From Loigolactobacillus zhaoyuanensis (GTDB lineage: Bacteria; Bacillota; Bacilli; Lactobacillales; Lactobacillaceae): a DNA stretch of 34,388 bases. Below, piece after piece: positions 8,861 through 16,989 of the stretch (positions are counted from its first letter, which is position 1; each line of letters begins with the position of its first letter). A program made the translations under genes and the position numbers. The notes beneath the pieces are model-generated. The model was given only the letters and a program-made list of their open reading frames with translations. It was not told the origin of the DNA and ran no database searches. Location: assembly GCF_003946385.1 (NCBI RefSeq), contig NZ_RHOE01000025.1, forward strand, positions 1 through 34,388. Direction: 5' to 3'.

Positions 8861-11110
8861 TTATCTAACGGGGCAGGCGCCACTTTCACAATCAGTTTGA
8901 TCGACTAATACTTGATCTTTTTGTTCTTGCTGATTTTGGTGCGCGAAGACTGCTTCAACGTTACCGCTGATCTCAGCGCAGCGTGCGGTGTAAGTTGCTG
9001 CATCAATTGGTTCCTTAGGGGCTTGTTTAAAGTCAGCGCCGCTATAAGGCAACATTGAGGTTGACTTAGTCGTATGCCGGTATTGCTTGAGTAACGGTGC
9101 TAATTGATCAGCTTCGCTAGGCTGGAACGTTGCTGTACAGCTAACGGCGTTGTCCGACCAATAAGTTTGCAAGAAAGCTTGAGTGGCGAATTGTTCAGCG
9201 ACCGAAACGCTGCCGGCCGAAGCAAAGTTCGGGTTATCAGCGTTAGCGGCCTTAACTGGAAATTCGACACACATCGTACTATCAGTATAAACATCAGGTT
9301 CGATATGGTAGCCGCAAGCTTTCAAGGCCGGTAACAAAGGATCACTATCTTGGAAACGAATCCGCTGGATCAAGTAGCCAGCATAATGGAAATGCATCCC
9401 TTCGGAAACCCCAGCTAATTTAGCGACTGTGCCCGATGGTTTAACGGTCGTGTGCTTGATCGATGGTTGGCAACCAAGCGTGGCAGAGTAATCCTGATCA
9501 GCTTTAACGATCGCCTGATACAAAGCAGTGAAGCGCTGAACAGCTTTAGGATCATAAACTGGCTTCTGGATCGTTTCGCCAGATTTAGGATCAACGCTAG
9601 GTGTGAAGTCAGTGACCACGCGCTGACCAAATTCGTCAAGGATCCAATCTTGAATCCCCGACATGGAAATACCGATGCGGCGATTTTGGGCGATCATTTT
9701 CTGCGAAACTTCCCAGTCATAATGACTGAACGTGATCCGTTTAGTGTAGCGGGTGCCTAGTGCAAAGGCGTTCTCAAGCTGCCAGCCTTGTTCTTCGGCG
9801 ACCGCGGGGAACACTTCAAATAAATTACAAGGTTCACCGTTACTCAGCGAAATTTCGCCGCAAGGATTGGTGCCCTCAACGCTACCATCAATGCCTTCTT
9901 GGCGCCCATCGATGATTCGACCGTAATTTTTTGAGAGTTCTAAATTAACGATGCCGGGCTCGCCGTTATGCAAAATGGAATCAGCAACTGGCGCATAATC
10001 AGTGAAACTTGAGTCAACCGCAATACTATTATTGGATGCCCAACGATGGTGGTAGAGCTTTTTTTGGTCTTGTTTCATCGTGATGAAATCCTCGTCTGCA
10101 GCGCCGCCTAACGCTAGTTCAGCTGAACGGCGAACGTTGCCGGCGACCACTGCCTTACCGATCATGTTGCCCAGATCAGTGCATTCAACGCTAGTTAATT
10201 GGCGGCCAGCAGCTTCATTTAAAACAGCGTTACTGTCGAATAACATACTGATCAATGGCATGGGTCCAGAAGCCGTTCCGCCGAAACCATGGATCCGCGC
10301 GTTTTTAGGTCGAATTTGAGTTATATCTAAGGTCACTTGTTGCACTTGGGTCGGGTTGGTCGCTGTAAAATGCGCATCGATCATGTGGGCGTTAGCTAGG
10401 ACCCAGCCTTCGCGGGTGTCGGGTAATTCATAATATAAGCTATCCGCAGCCTTATTTTCGGCTAACCATTGATCACGGTCAACGGCGCCTAAAGCCAAGG
10501 CGTCAGCGTAGGAGCTACTTTCTTTGCCGATCAAAATATTGAGCTTAATATTAGCGGCGACTGGCGGTAACTGGCTGATATTAGTTGGCACAACGGAGAA
10601 ACCAACGCCGCCGCCTTTCATCAACTGATCGAACATAAATGAAAATGGCATTGAAACAGCGGGCTGCTCAGGATCTAAATAGTCAGGCACGATATGGCTA
10701 TGACCATAGGCTTGTGGCCGGATCGCGATGAACCAACAATTATTCAAAGCGTCACCGTTGCGCTTCTGGTACTCAGTTCCGGAGATCCACAAATTGCGGC
10801 CAGAAGGTGTGGCGCCTAAACCATAGATCAGGCGATAAAGTTGTTGCGCTTCAGTGGTTAGCTCTTCGAATAATTCGGGTGTCGTAGCACCACTTTGTAG
10901 CCGCGGATCGAGATTGACATTGCCTTCGACCACACGTTTAACCGTTTCAAACCATTCCTCAGTCCGATTTTGTTCCGGAATCCAGCGTGCATAAGTACGC
11001 TTATATGTAACCCAGCCTAATTTGCCCCAATGTGGCTGAATAGCTTGTTTCGTTTGTTCAATAAAGTCGTTAGTTAAACCAATTTTAATTGGCGTTGCTG
11101 TCATTTGCAT
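8861..11110 (-). CDS. nrdJ: Adenosylcobalamin-dependent ribonucleoside-triphosphate reductase (class II)
   Basis: A 749-residue monomeric reductase like the L. leichmannii enzyme (739 residues). It converts ribonucleoside triphosphates to deoxy forms using adenosylcobalamin as radical source, and works without oxygen dependence. All five redox cysteines are in place: C125 in LNNCWF, the thiyl-radical C417 in NPCGE, C428 in EPCNL, and the C-terminal shuttle pair C741 and C746 in CESGAC. The start ATG at 11110 has GGAGG 8 nt upstream. A TATAAT box on the minus strand (11144-11139) lies inside one of two probable NrdR boxes. A bidirectional terminator directly follows the gene. No cobalamin riboswitch is evident in the short leader. 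Confidence 0.96.
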   Translation of the reverse strand: MQMTATPIKIGLTNDFIEQTKQAIQPHWGKLGWVTYKRTYARWIPEQNRTEEWFETVKRVVEGNVNLDPRLQSGATTPELFEELTTEAQQLYRLIYGLGATPSGRNLWISGTEYQKRNGDALNNCWFIAIRPQAYGHSHIVPDYLDPEQPAVSMPFSFMFDQLMKGGGVGFSVVPTNISQLPPVAANIKLNILIGKESSSYADALALGAVDRDQWLAENKAADSLYYELPDTREGWVLANAHMIDAHFTATNPTQVQQVTLDITQIRPKNARIHGFGGTASGPMPLISMLFDSNAVLNEAAGRQLTSVECTDLGNMIGKAVVAGNVRRSAELALGGAADEDFITMKQDQKKLYHHRWASNNSIAVDSSFTDYAPVADSILHNGEPGIVNLELSKNYGRIIDGRQEGIDGSVEGTNPCGEISLSNGEPCNLFEVFPAVAEEQGWQLENAFALGTRYTKRITFSHYDWEVSQKMIAQNRRIGISMSGIQDWILDEFGQRVVTDFTPSVDPKSGETIQKPVYDPKAVQRFTALYQAIVKADQDYSATLGCQPSIKHTTVKPSGTVAKLAGVSEGMHFHYAGYLIQRIRFQDSDPLLPALKACGYHIEPDVYTDSTMCVEFPVKAANADNPNFASAGSVSVAEQFATQAFLQTYWSDNAVSCTATFQPSEADQLAPLLKQYRHTTKSTSMLPYSGADFKQAPKEPIDAATYTARCAEISGNVEAVFAHQNQQEQKDQVLVDQTDCESGACPVR

Positions 11111-11133
11111 ATATAGTGCCTCCGTTCAAGTGA

Positions 11134-11181
11134 ATACATTATATAGTAGCATGATTTTTAACAGGACACCATATATGCCAT
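11134..11181. promoter_or_regulatory. Two probable NrdR boxes over the nrdJ promoter
   Basis: ATACATTATATAGTAG (11134-11149) and ACACCATATATGCCAT (11166-11181) match the NrdR consensus acaCwAtATaTwGtgt at about 12 and 11 of 16 positions. Their starts are 32 bp apart, three helical turns, which is the usual arrangement of NrdR box pairs. The first overlaps the -10 box of the reductase gene. No nrdR gene lies in the window. Confidence 0.6.
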
Positions 11182-11250
11182 AAAATGAAAGCGCGAGGGA
11201 AACAAGTGGTGGCGCTGGTTAACCGCTTTAAAACTTTTTTTGAGAAATGG

Positions 11251-11307
11251 TTGTAAGCGATTCCTAACCTGTGCTATACTGGCGTCATTCTAGTAAAACG
11301 TTTTACT
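11251..11307 (+). promoter_or_regulatory. rbs promoter with cre-like site and RbsR-type operator
   Basis: TTGTAA (11251-11256) and TATACT (11275-11280) are 18 bp apart. TGTAAGCGATTCCT (11252-11265) over the -35 box resembles a catabolite-response element. Just after the -10 box lies the perfect palindrome AGTAAAACGTTTTACT (11292-11307), a LacI-family type operator. A near copy precedes rbsK. I infer repression by RbsR at the palindrome and by CcpA at the cre-like site. Confidence 0.75.
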
Positions 11308-11338
11308 TAAACTATTATTTATAGGAGGTTGAGTATAA

Positions 11339-12253
11339 ATGCTGATGATTTTGGTCGCGTTGGTGCCTGCGTTAATGTGGGGTAACCAGGGTGTTATTTC
11401 AACTAAATTAGGCGGATCGCCAGCTAAACAAACGCTGGGAATTACCTACGGCGCTTTGATTTTTGCTTTAATATTGATGGTCGTCCATCACGTGGCCATT
11501 CCTGGTCGTGTTTGGTGGGTCGGTATTGCGGCAGGCGCGTGCTGGACTTGGGGAAACTTCCAACAATTCAACGCGCTACGCGATATGGGCGTTTCCAAAG
11601 CTTATCCGTTATCGTGTGCGATGCAACTAATTGTAAACGCTGCAGTAGCCGCTTTGTTCTTTCAAGAATGGCATACTCCGCAAAAAGTGATGTGGGGCAT
11701 TATCGCAGTTGTGTTAGTTGCAATTGGTGGCTTGTTCGTTTCCTTCCGGGATCGCCAAGTCCGCGGACCTGAACAAAGCGGCAATACTGCTGCCGGTTGG
11801 CGTGCGTTAGCTTTGTCTACACTGGGTTTTGGCGTTTATTCGACAATTCCTAAGTTTTATCAGCACGCACAGCTCGGGCAAGTTGACGCCGCAACCTTAC
11901 AGGCGCAAATGAGTTGGGGGTTGTTGTTGCCGGAAGCAATTGGCATGGTGCTGGCCGGGTTATTATTTGCCCGCTTGGTCGCCAAAGAAGTCGGCGATTA
12001 TAAGCATAAATATACGCTTAAAAATACGCTCACCGGACTCGCTTGGGCGTTAGGTAATTTATGCATGCTGATCGCCTCAATGTCCGCGCTAGGTTTGGCG
12101 ACGGCCTATACCATGTCACAAATGAGTTCCGCGGTGGCCGCAGTCGGTGGCGTTTGGTTATTGCATGAAAGTAAAACGCACCGTGAAAAGTGGGGCATGA
12201 TTTGCGGCGTTATCTTAGTCATTTTAGGTGGCGTTATTATTGCCAATGTTTAA
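11339..12253 (+). CDS. rbsU: Ribose uptake protein RbsU (GRP sugar porter family)
   Basis: A 304-residue membrane protein with about ten hydrophobic segments and a two-fold DMT-like repeat. The N-terminal LVPALMWGNQG and the block WGNFQQFNALRDMGVSKAYPLSC are typical of the glucose/ribose porter family. In lactobacilli RbsU takes up D-ribose in place of an RbsABC transporter. The start ATG at 11339 lies about 10 nt after AGGAGG; the ATG two codons later is also possible. It is the first gene of the rbs operon and is followed by the regulator, kinase and pyranase genes, which supports ribose as substrate over glucose. Confidence 0.9.
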   Translation: MLMILVALVPALMWGNQGVISTKLGGSPAKQTLGITYGALIFALILMVVHHVAIPGRVWWVGIAAGACWTWGNFQQFNALRDMGVSKAYPLSCAMQLIVNAAVAALFFQEWHTPQKVMWGIIAVVLVAIGGLFVSFRDRQVRGPEQSGNTAAGWRALALSTLGFGVYSTIPKFYQHAQLGQVDAATLQAQMSWGLLLPEAIGMVLAGLLFARLVAKEVGDYKHKYTLKNTLTGLAWALGNLCMLIASMSALGLATAYTMSQMSSAVAAVGGVWLLHESKTHREKWGMICGVILVILGGVIIANV

Positions 12254-12271
12254 TAATAGCGTTGAGTCTCA

Positions 12272-12296
12272 GCCTTAAATAGCATAAGCTTAAGGC
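12272..12296 (+). other. Intercistronic hairpin between rbsU and rbsR
   Basis: GCCTTAA (12272-12278) and TTAAGGC (12290-12296) form a 7-bp stem with an 11-nt loop and no T-run. It may stabilise the mRNA or set relative expression; it is not a proper terminator. Confidence 0.45.
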
Positions 12297-12320
12297 AAAG
12301 AGAACACGAGGATGGTAGCC

Positions 12321-13340
12321 ATGAATCAAAATAATAAGCCAACAATTAAGGATGTCTCGCGAAAAGCGGGGTTTTCGATCACCACTGTGTCACAAATTTT
12401 AAATCACAAAGGCCAGCGCTTTCCCCCGGAAACGCAGCGCTTGGTGCAAGCGGCAGCTGAGGAACTCGGTTATGTGGCCAACTTTTCAGCACGTAATACT
12501 CGGCTAGCAACCCAACAGCGCACAATTGGCGTGTTAGTGCCGCAAATTCAGAATCCTTTTTTCGGTAATTTATTTCGGGGTATTCAGGATTATATCTATA
12601 ATGAGGCGATCGATGCGATTTTGGTCAGCACAGACAGCGACCAACGCAAGGCCCACCGTTACTTGGAACATTTGATCCAGCGCTCGGTGGACGGTTTTAT
12701 TATTGCGACCCAACTTGATAGCCAAGATCCGTTGTTGCAAAAATTACAGCGGATGCACATTCCTTACGTGTTGCTTGATCAAAATGAAGGCGATGAAGTC
12801 GGCGATCAGATCATTGTCAATGAGCAACAAGGTGGCCATTTGGTGGCGGAACATTTAGCGGCGGTCAAGCAAGGGCCAATTATTTTAGTGGTGCCGCAAC
12901 AGCAGTCCAGCAATATTCAAACGCGGATCGCAGCGGTACGGGCAGGTTTGGCGCAGCATCAGATCCCTGCCGCCGCCATCTACGATTATCAGGTGGCGGA
13001 TCTGACAAAATTAGCCGGAACCGCCGTGGGCAAACAAATCATGGCGGATTTCGCTGGCGTGTCGGCATTAACGATTTGGGCAGTGGATGATGAAGTCGCG
13101 ATCGGCATAACTAAAGCGATCCAGCAGGCACATAAGCAGATCCCGGCAACGGTTAAGCTGATGGGTTATGATGATACCGATTATGCGGAATACCTTAATT
13201 TGACCACGATCCACCAACCAATTACGACAATGGGCCATAAAGCAGCTGAATTATTGAAAGAACGATTGGAAGATCCAACTCGTTTGCGGCAAGTCATTAT
13301 TAATGATGTTAAATTAATTCAGCGCGGATCAACTAAATAA
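12321..13340 (+). CDS. rbsR: Ribose operon repressor RbsR (LacI family)
   Basis: A 339-residue LacI-family repressor. The N-terminal helix-turn-helix (TIKDVSRKAGFSITTVSQILN) and hinge region are followed by a periplasmic-binding-protein-like sugar domain from about residue 60 (IGVLVPQIQNPFFGNLFRGI). The family's C-terminal sequence GYDDTDYAEYLNLTTIHQP is present. The start at 12321 is chosen because GAGG lies 9 nt upstream; the ATG at 12312 directly abuts that box. Its likely targets are the AGTAAAACGTTTTACT palindrome before rbsU and its near copy before rbsK, so it would control both halves of the operon and itself. The gene sits second in the operon. Confidence 0.9.
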   Translation: MNQNNKPTIKDVSRKAGFSITTVSQILNHKGQRFPPETQRLVQAAAEELGYVANFSARNTRLATQQRTIGVLVPQIQNPFFGNLFRGIQDYIYNEAIDAILVSTDSDQRKAHRYLEHLIQRSVDGFIIATQLDSQDPLLQKLQRMHIPYVLLDQNEGDEVGDQIIVNEQQGGHLVAEHLAAVKQGPIILVVPQQQSSNIQTRIAAVRAGLAQHQIPAAAIYDYQVADLTKLAGTAVGKQIMADFAGVSALTIWAVDDEVAIGITKAIQQAHKQIPATVKLMGYDDTDYAEYLNLTTIHQPITTMGHKAAELLKERLEDPTRLRQVIINDVKLIQRGSTK

Positions 13341-13361
13341 GCGGGCAACCGTTAGTATTTT

Positions 13362-13377
13362 AGTAAAACGATTTACT
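13362..13377 (+). promoter_or_regulatory. Second RbsR-type operator, before rbsK
   Basis: AGTAAAACGATTTACT differs from the perfect palindrome before rbsU at one base, and both are followed by TTAAAC. It lies 23 bp before the rbsK start, so rbsKD can be controlled separately from rbsUR. Confidence 0.75.
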
Positions 13378-13400
13378 TAAACAATAAGGAGCTAAAACTC

Positions 13401-14327
13401 ATGGCAAAACAAATTACAGTCCTTGGCAGTTTAAATTTAGATATTCATATTCCACTGGCACATATGCCAGCACAAGGCGAAACGATGAGCCTAAGCCAAG
13501 CTAGTTCACACGCAGCTGGCGGTAAAGGCGCCAACCAAGCAGTGGCGGCCCAACGTTTAGGCGCACAAGTCCATTTTATTGGTGCGACGGGCGCAGATGA
13601 TGCCGGTAAAATGTTACGCGATAAATGTCAGCGCGAAGGCATCGATACCAGTGCGATCAGCGTTTTAGCTGAGCAAAATACCGGCCAGGCCTTTATCGTT
13701 TTGGAGCCAGACGGACACAATACGATCATGGTCGAAGGCGGCGCAAATCGGCAGGTCAGTGTGGCCGCAATTGAAGCAGTAGCCGCACAAATTCGCCAAA
13801 GTGATATTTTGATCGCACAATTGGAAACTAATTTTGAACCAATTATTGCTGCGTTTAAAATTGCGCGCGCAGCAGGCGTGGTAACGATCCTTAATCCAGC
13901 ACCGGCGAATAATTCGGTGCCCGCTGAATTGTTGCAACTCACTGATGTGATCGCGCCGAATGAAACCGAAGCGTTGCGCTTAACTGGATTACCAGTGGAT
14001 ACTACGGCTGACTTCGCTGCCATCGCGGCTGTATTCGCAGCGAAAGGCGTGAAAAATACGTTGATCACACTTGGCGCACGCGGCGTTTATTATAACGTTG
14101 CTGGCCGCACCGGCGTGGTTGCCGCCCATAACGTGGTCCACCCGACAGACACAACAGCAGCGGGTGACACTTTTATCGGCGCAATGGCCGCACAATTGCA
14201 GCCAGATATGAGCAATATCGAAGCCGCGATTGAATTTGCCAACGTCGCATCGTCATTGACGGTACAACGTGCCGGCGCCATGGATTCGATTCCATTAAAA
14301 GCCGAAGTCGCCGCGGTCCTAGCGTAA
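13401..14327 (+). CDS. rbsK: Ribokinase RbsK
   Basis: A 308-residue PfkB-family kinase that makes ribose-5-phosphate from ribose and ATP. Visible motifs: LGSLNLDIH at the N-terminus, the first PfkB signature GGKGANQAVAAQRLGA (about 41-56), NPAPAN, APNETEA, and the second signature DTTAAGDTF (about 248-256), which holds the catalytic Asp of the anion hole. The start ATG at 13401 lies 9 nt after AAGGAG. An RbsR-type operator directly precedes the gene, and rbsD follows after 32 bp. Confidence 0.95.
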   Translation: MAKQITVLGSLNLDIHIPLAHMPAQGETMSLSQASSHAAGGKGANQAVAAQRLGAQVHFIGATGADDAGKMLRDKCQREGIDTSAISVLAEQNTGQAFIVLEPDGHNTIMVEGGANRQVSVAAIEAVAAQIRQSDILIAQLETNFEPIIAAFKIARAAGVVTILNPAPANNSVPAELLQLTDVIAPNETEALRLTGLPVDTTADFAAIAAVFAAKGVKNTLITLGARGVYYNVAGRTGVVAAHNVVHPTDTTAAGDTFIGAMAAQLQPDMSNIEAAIEFANVASSLTVQRAGAMDSIPLKAEVAAVLA

Positions 14328-14359
14328 ACATACTCTAATTTTAAGGAGGAAACTTAATT

Positions 14360-14761
14360 ATGAAAAAATCAGGTGTATTCAATTCGCAGATCGCCGGCGT
14401 TTTAGCCGATATGGGCCATTTTGATACGATCTCGATCGGTGATGCCGGGATGCCAGTACCGCCGAACTGCAAAAAAATCGATTTGTGCGTCACCATGGGC
14501 GAACCCAAATTTATTGACGTTTTGCAGAATGTTTTAACCGAATTAGAAGTCCAACGCCTCTACCTGGCCGAAGAAATTAAAAAAGAAAATCCCCAGCAAG
14601 CGGCGGCGATCAAGGCTTTATTACCGACTGTACCGGTAACTTATATGCCGCACGCTGAAATGAAGCAAGCTTTGGGTAAGGCGAATAATAAAGCATTTAT
14701 CCGAACCGGCGAATGCTCGCCTTACAGTAATATCATGCTGGAAAGCGGCGTTATTTTTTAA
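14360..14761 (+). CDS. rbsD: D-ribose pyranase RbsD
   Basis: A 133-residue enzyme that interconverts pyranose forms of ribose, supplying the form used by ribokinase. The conserved [17 protein letters not shown] segment, with the active-site His in MGH and the following DAG, and the C-terminal [13 protein letters not shown] are typical of RbsD/FucU-type pyranases. The start ATG at 14360 follows AAGGAGG by 9 nt. It is the last gene of the rbs operon, ending 15 bp before a strong terminator. Confidence 0.95.
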   Translation: MKKSGVFNSQIAGVLADMGHFDTISIGDAGMPVPPNCKKIDLCVTMGEPKFIDVLQNVLTELEVQRLYLAEEIKKENPQQAAAIKALLPTVPVTYMPHAEMKQALGKANNKAFIRTGECSPYSNIMLESGVIF

Positions 14762-14775
14762 TAACTGATCTAGAT

Positions 14776-14819
14776 GTGTGCCCAAGGGCGGGGTTAACTG
14801 CTGCTGGGCACACTTTTTT
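14776..14819 (+). terminator. Terminator of the rbs operon
   Basis: Arms GTGTGCCCA (14776-14784) and TGGGCACAC (14805-14813) are perfect and are followed by TTTTTT. Confidence 0.88.
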
Positions 14820-14950
14820 GTTGCGAACAGTTCGCTTGCCAAGTCTTCGTGCTTACCGGTATACTGGACAAGATTGCGTCAAATAGTGAACGTGATTTGA
14901 AACTAATTTAAGCTGCGTTGGGAAAGTGCGGCGCGGTTAGCGTAAACGTG

Positions 14951-15045
14951 CAAAAAAAGACAGATCATTCCATATAGCTACACTGGTCAAACGATTCACT
15001 ATTGCCCAGTTAGGCTATATTCCAGAATCTAAGCGTCTTTTTTTG
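14951..15045 (+). other. Three-part inverted repeat before the DHA1 transporter
   Basis: Three nested pairs of perfect arms are visible. CAAAAAAAGAC (14951-14961) pairs with GTCTTTTTTTG (15035-15045), ATATAGC (14972-14978) with GCTATAT (15014-15020), and ACTGG (14982-14986) with CCAGT (15006-15010). The structure ends 30 bp before the GTG start. It could be a control leader, or an operator if the promoter is the TATATT at 15016-15021 (GATTCA lies 17 bp upstream). Confidence 0.5.
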
Positions 15046-15074
15046 ACACTCTAATAAAAAGGAGCGTGGTCAAG

Positions 15075-16265
15075 GTGACAACGAAAGCAAAACGAGCGAT
15101 TCTTATTTTGATTTTTAGTGAGTTTTTGGTTTGTTTAGGCATTGGGTTAGTGATTCCAGTAATGCCATTCATCAAAAATGAACTACATTTAAGCGCAACG
15201 GATATGGGGATCATGAGCGCGCTGTTTGCGTTTGCGCAATTTGTGGCCTCGCCGATCATTGGGCGCGTATCTGATCGCATCGGCCGTAAGCCAGTATTGG
15301 CCGCCGGTTTATTCCTTTTTATGGTATCGGAAGCCTTATTTGCGTTGACCAATGAATTGTACATGTTCAATATTTCGCGGCTCGTCGGTGGCTTGTCGGC
15401 GGCGATGGTGGCACCGACCGCAATGGCAATGGCCGCCGATATCACTACGCGCAGCCAACGCGCCAAGGTGATCGGCTGGCTGTCAGCCGCGTTCAGTGGC
15501 GGTTTGATCCTGGGGCCAGGACTAGGTGGCTTGCTGGCGAACATCGACTATAAGGCGCCATTCTGGAGCGCGGCGGTGCTAGGCTTGCTAAGTACGATCG
15601 CCTTGCTGCTGCTGTTGCCCAAGGAAGAAGAATTGTTGGCTGACGACGTGACGGTTGCTAAATCAGGAGCACCAGCTAAAGGCAATATGCGGGCGTTCAT
15701 GACTAAATCAGTGATCCTGCTGTTCGTGATGATCTTAGTCTCTTCTTTTGGCCTCCAAGGCTTTGAAAGTATTTACAGCATTTACGTCAACGAAGTGTTC
15801 CATTTCACGTTGGGCAACATCGCGTTAGTTCTGACGCTGAATGGCTTGATCTCGCTATTCATGCAGGTCGCGTTATTCGATCGTTTAGTCATCAGATTCA
15901 ATGAAACCCGCGTGATCCGCTACTGTTTCTTTTTCAGTTTTGTCGGCACGATCTGGATCATTTTAGCTCATAGCAAATGGGAAGTCGTAGTGGCGACCTT
16001 GATCGTCTTCACCGCGTTTGACTTGCTACGGCCAGCGATCACCACTTTGTTGACCAAAGCTAGTTCCGGTAACCAAGGCTTGATCAACGGCTTGAATATG
16101 TCGCTGACCAGTGTCGGTAACGTCATCGGCCCGATCATGTCCGGCGCGCTGCTGGATATGAATTATCACTATCCTTATCTGGTGGTGACTGTCTTCTTGA
16201 TCGCATCATTTGGGCTCACTTATTTAATTCGGATGAACACCGGCAGCAAGGCTGTGGGAAATTAG
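15075..16265 (+). CDS. MFS transporter, DHA1 type (12 TM)
   Basis: A 396-residue exporter of the NorA/Bmr-like drug:H+ antiporter group. About twelve hydrophobic segments are visible. Motif A appears as GRVSDRIGRKP after the second helix, and the motif-C region as SGGLILGPGLGGLL in the fifth. The start is GTG at 15075 (MTTKAKRAILIL), with AAAGGAG about 10 nt upstream; the GTG at 15066 is too close to that box. The substrate is unknown. The leader holds a three-part inverted repeat that may control it. The antitoxin gene follows after 28 bp. Confidence 0.85.
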   Translation: MTTKAKRAILILIFSEFLVCLGIGLVIPVMPFIKNELHLSATDMGIMSALFAFAQFVASPIIGRVSDRIGRKPVLAAGLFLFMVSEALFALTNELYMFNISRLVGGLSAAMVAPTAMAMAADITTRSQRAKVIGWLSAAFSGGLILGPGLGGLLANIDYKAPFWSAAVLGLLSTIALLLLLPKEEELLADDVTVAKSGAPAKGNMRAFMTKSVILLFVMILVSSFGLQGFESIYSIYVNEVFHFTLGNIALVLTLNGLISLFMQVALFDRLVIRFNETRVIRYCFFFSFVGTIWIILAHSKWEVVVATLIVFTAFDLLRPAITTLLTKASSGNQGLINGLNMSLTSVGNVIGPIMSGALLDMNYHYPYLVVTVFLIASFGLTYLIRMNTGSKAVGN

Positions 16266-16293
16266 AATTGCCGGGATAGTGGAGGCGAAAAAA

Positions 16294-16533
16294 ATGCTGA
16301 ACAATAAACCTGTTTCAGAATTAAGAAACTACAAGCAATTATTAGCCGAAGTCACACTCGATCAACCAGTAATTTTAACGAAAAATGGTTATGGTAAATA
16401 CGCAGTAGTTAATTTAGAGGCTTACGATCGTTTTCAAGCTAGCCTTGCGCTACTGAAGGACCTAAAAGCAGCTGAAAAAGAACCAACGCGTGATACCAAT
16501 GCTGTTTTTACTGATTTATTAAAGGATTTATAG
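16294..16533 (+). CDS. Phd/YefM-type antitoxin
   Basis: A 79-residue protein with the Phd/YefM fold pattern: KPVSELRNYKQLLAEV, then PVILTKNGYGKYAVVNLEAYD (cut here in reading, continuous in the protein), and a charged C-terminal tail that normally wraps the toxin. Such proteins bind operator DNA and neutralise a RelE/ParE-type toxin. The start ATG at 16294 follows GGAGG by 8 nt; the GTG at 16279 overlaps that box. The expected toxin reading frame begins 3 bp after the stop but ends after eight codons, so the antitoxin is an orphan here. Confidence 0.85.
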   Translation: MLNNKPVSELRNYKQLLAEVTLDQPVILTKNGYGKYAVVNLEAYDRFQASLALLKDLKAAEKEPTRDTNAVFTDLLKDL

Positions 16534-16536
16534 TAA

Positions 16537-16563
16537 ATGAGTTATACCAAAAAATACCGATAA
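16537..16563 (+). pseudogene. Remnant of a RelE/ParE-type toxin gene
   Basis: ATG AGT TAT starts 3 bp after the antitoxin stop, the normal coupling distance in such operons, and encodes MSYTKKYR before TAA. This resembles the first residues of RelE/YoeB-type toxins, but no further toxin-like sequence follows in any frame; repeat copy A begins close behind. Confidence 0.5.
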
Positions 16564-16580
16564 TGTAGTTTTTCTGGGTT

Positions 16581-16899
16581 CTTTCTGAAGTTTGGCTGTA
16601 GGCAGAATTAGTTAGCTTTCATTCCGGCGCCAGTGGACGGAACGAGTGGCGCGTTGGCGAGCTAATTTTTCCTAGATAAACCCAAAAGCGGACGGAAAAA
16701 TGGATCTCGCCAGCCACGCATAGTTCTAAATGGCACAACCCGCCATCAAGAACTATCGACACATCTGGTCCACTGGCGCCTCCATTCCAGCAGGCAACGG
16801 TTGAGCGTTTAATTATCGGCTGTTTAAGTGGCAAACTTAGTGATGATCAGAATACGAAAACACCGGTAAAACAGTTAAAAGCTGTTTTGCCGGTGTTTC
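16581..16899 (+). repeat. Structured intergenic repeat, copy A
   Basis: First copy of a dispersed element, also at 24895-25460 (B) and inverted at 16990-17241 (C). Its stems, all visible as complementary arms, are: P1, GGCGCCAGTGGAC (16626-16638) with GTCCACTGGCGCC (16768-16780); P2, GGCGAG (16656-16661) with CTCGCC (16706-16711), then ATTTTTCC with GGAAAAAT; P3, ATAGTTCT (16720-16727) with AGAACTAT (16749-16756), then ATGGC with GCCAT. The P2 loop holds TAAACCCAA. A hairpin at 16858-16898 closes the element. Copies A and B are nearly identical from about 16613 to 16766. No protein is encoded. Confidence 0.85.
16858..16898. terminator. Terminator-like hairpin ending repeat copy A
   Basis: ACACCGGTAAAACAG (16860-16874) pairs with CTGTTTTGCCGGTGT (16882-16896) with one wobble pair, and flanking AA and TT extend the stem. 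The T-run is short on the plus strand. A similar hairpin of different sequence ends copy B. Confidence 0.6.
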
Positions 16900-16989
16900 T
16901 ATGCGCATATAATCTACTTGAAAACTACGAGCCTCTAACAACTGTCGGTTAATCCTAATTGAGCTAACTAAATGTTTAACCCAATCCAT

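Noticed and set aside
11111-11338. Cobalamin riboswitch before the B12-dependent reductase
   Set aside because: The leader between promoter and start is only about 25 nt, and no B12-box or large fold is present.
13628-14281. Several minus-strand frames opposite rbsK
   Set aside because: Shadows of a well-supported ribokinase gene; no domain and no start signals.
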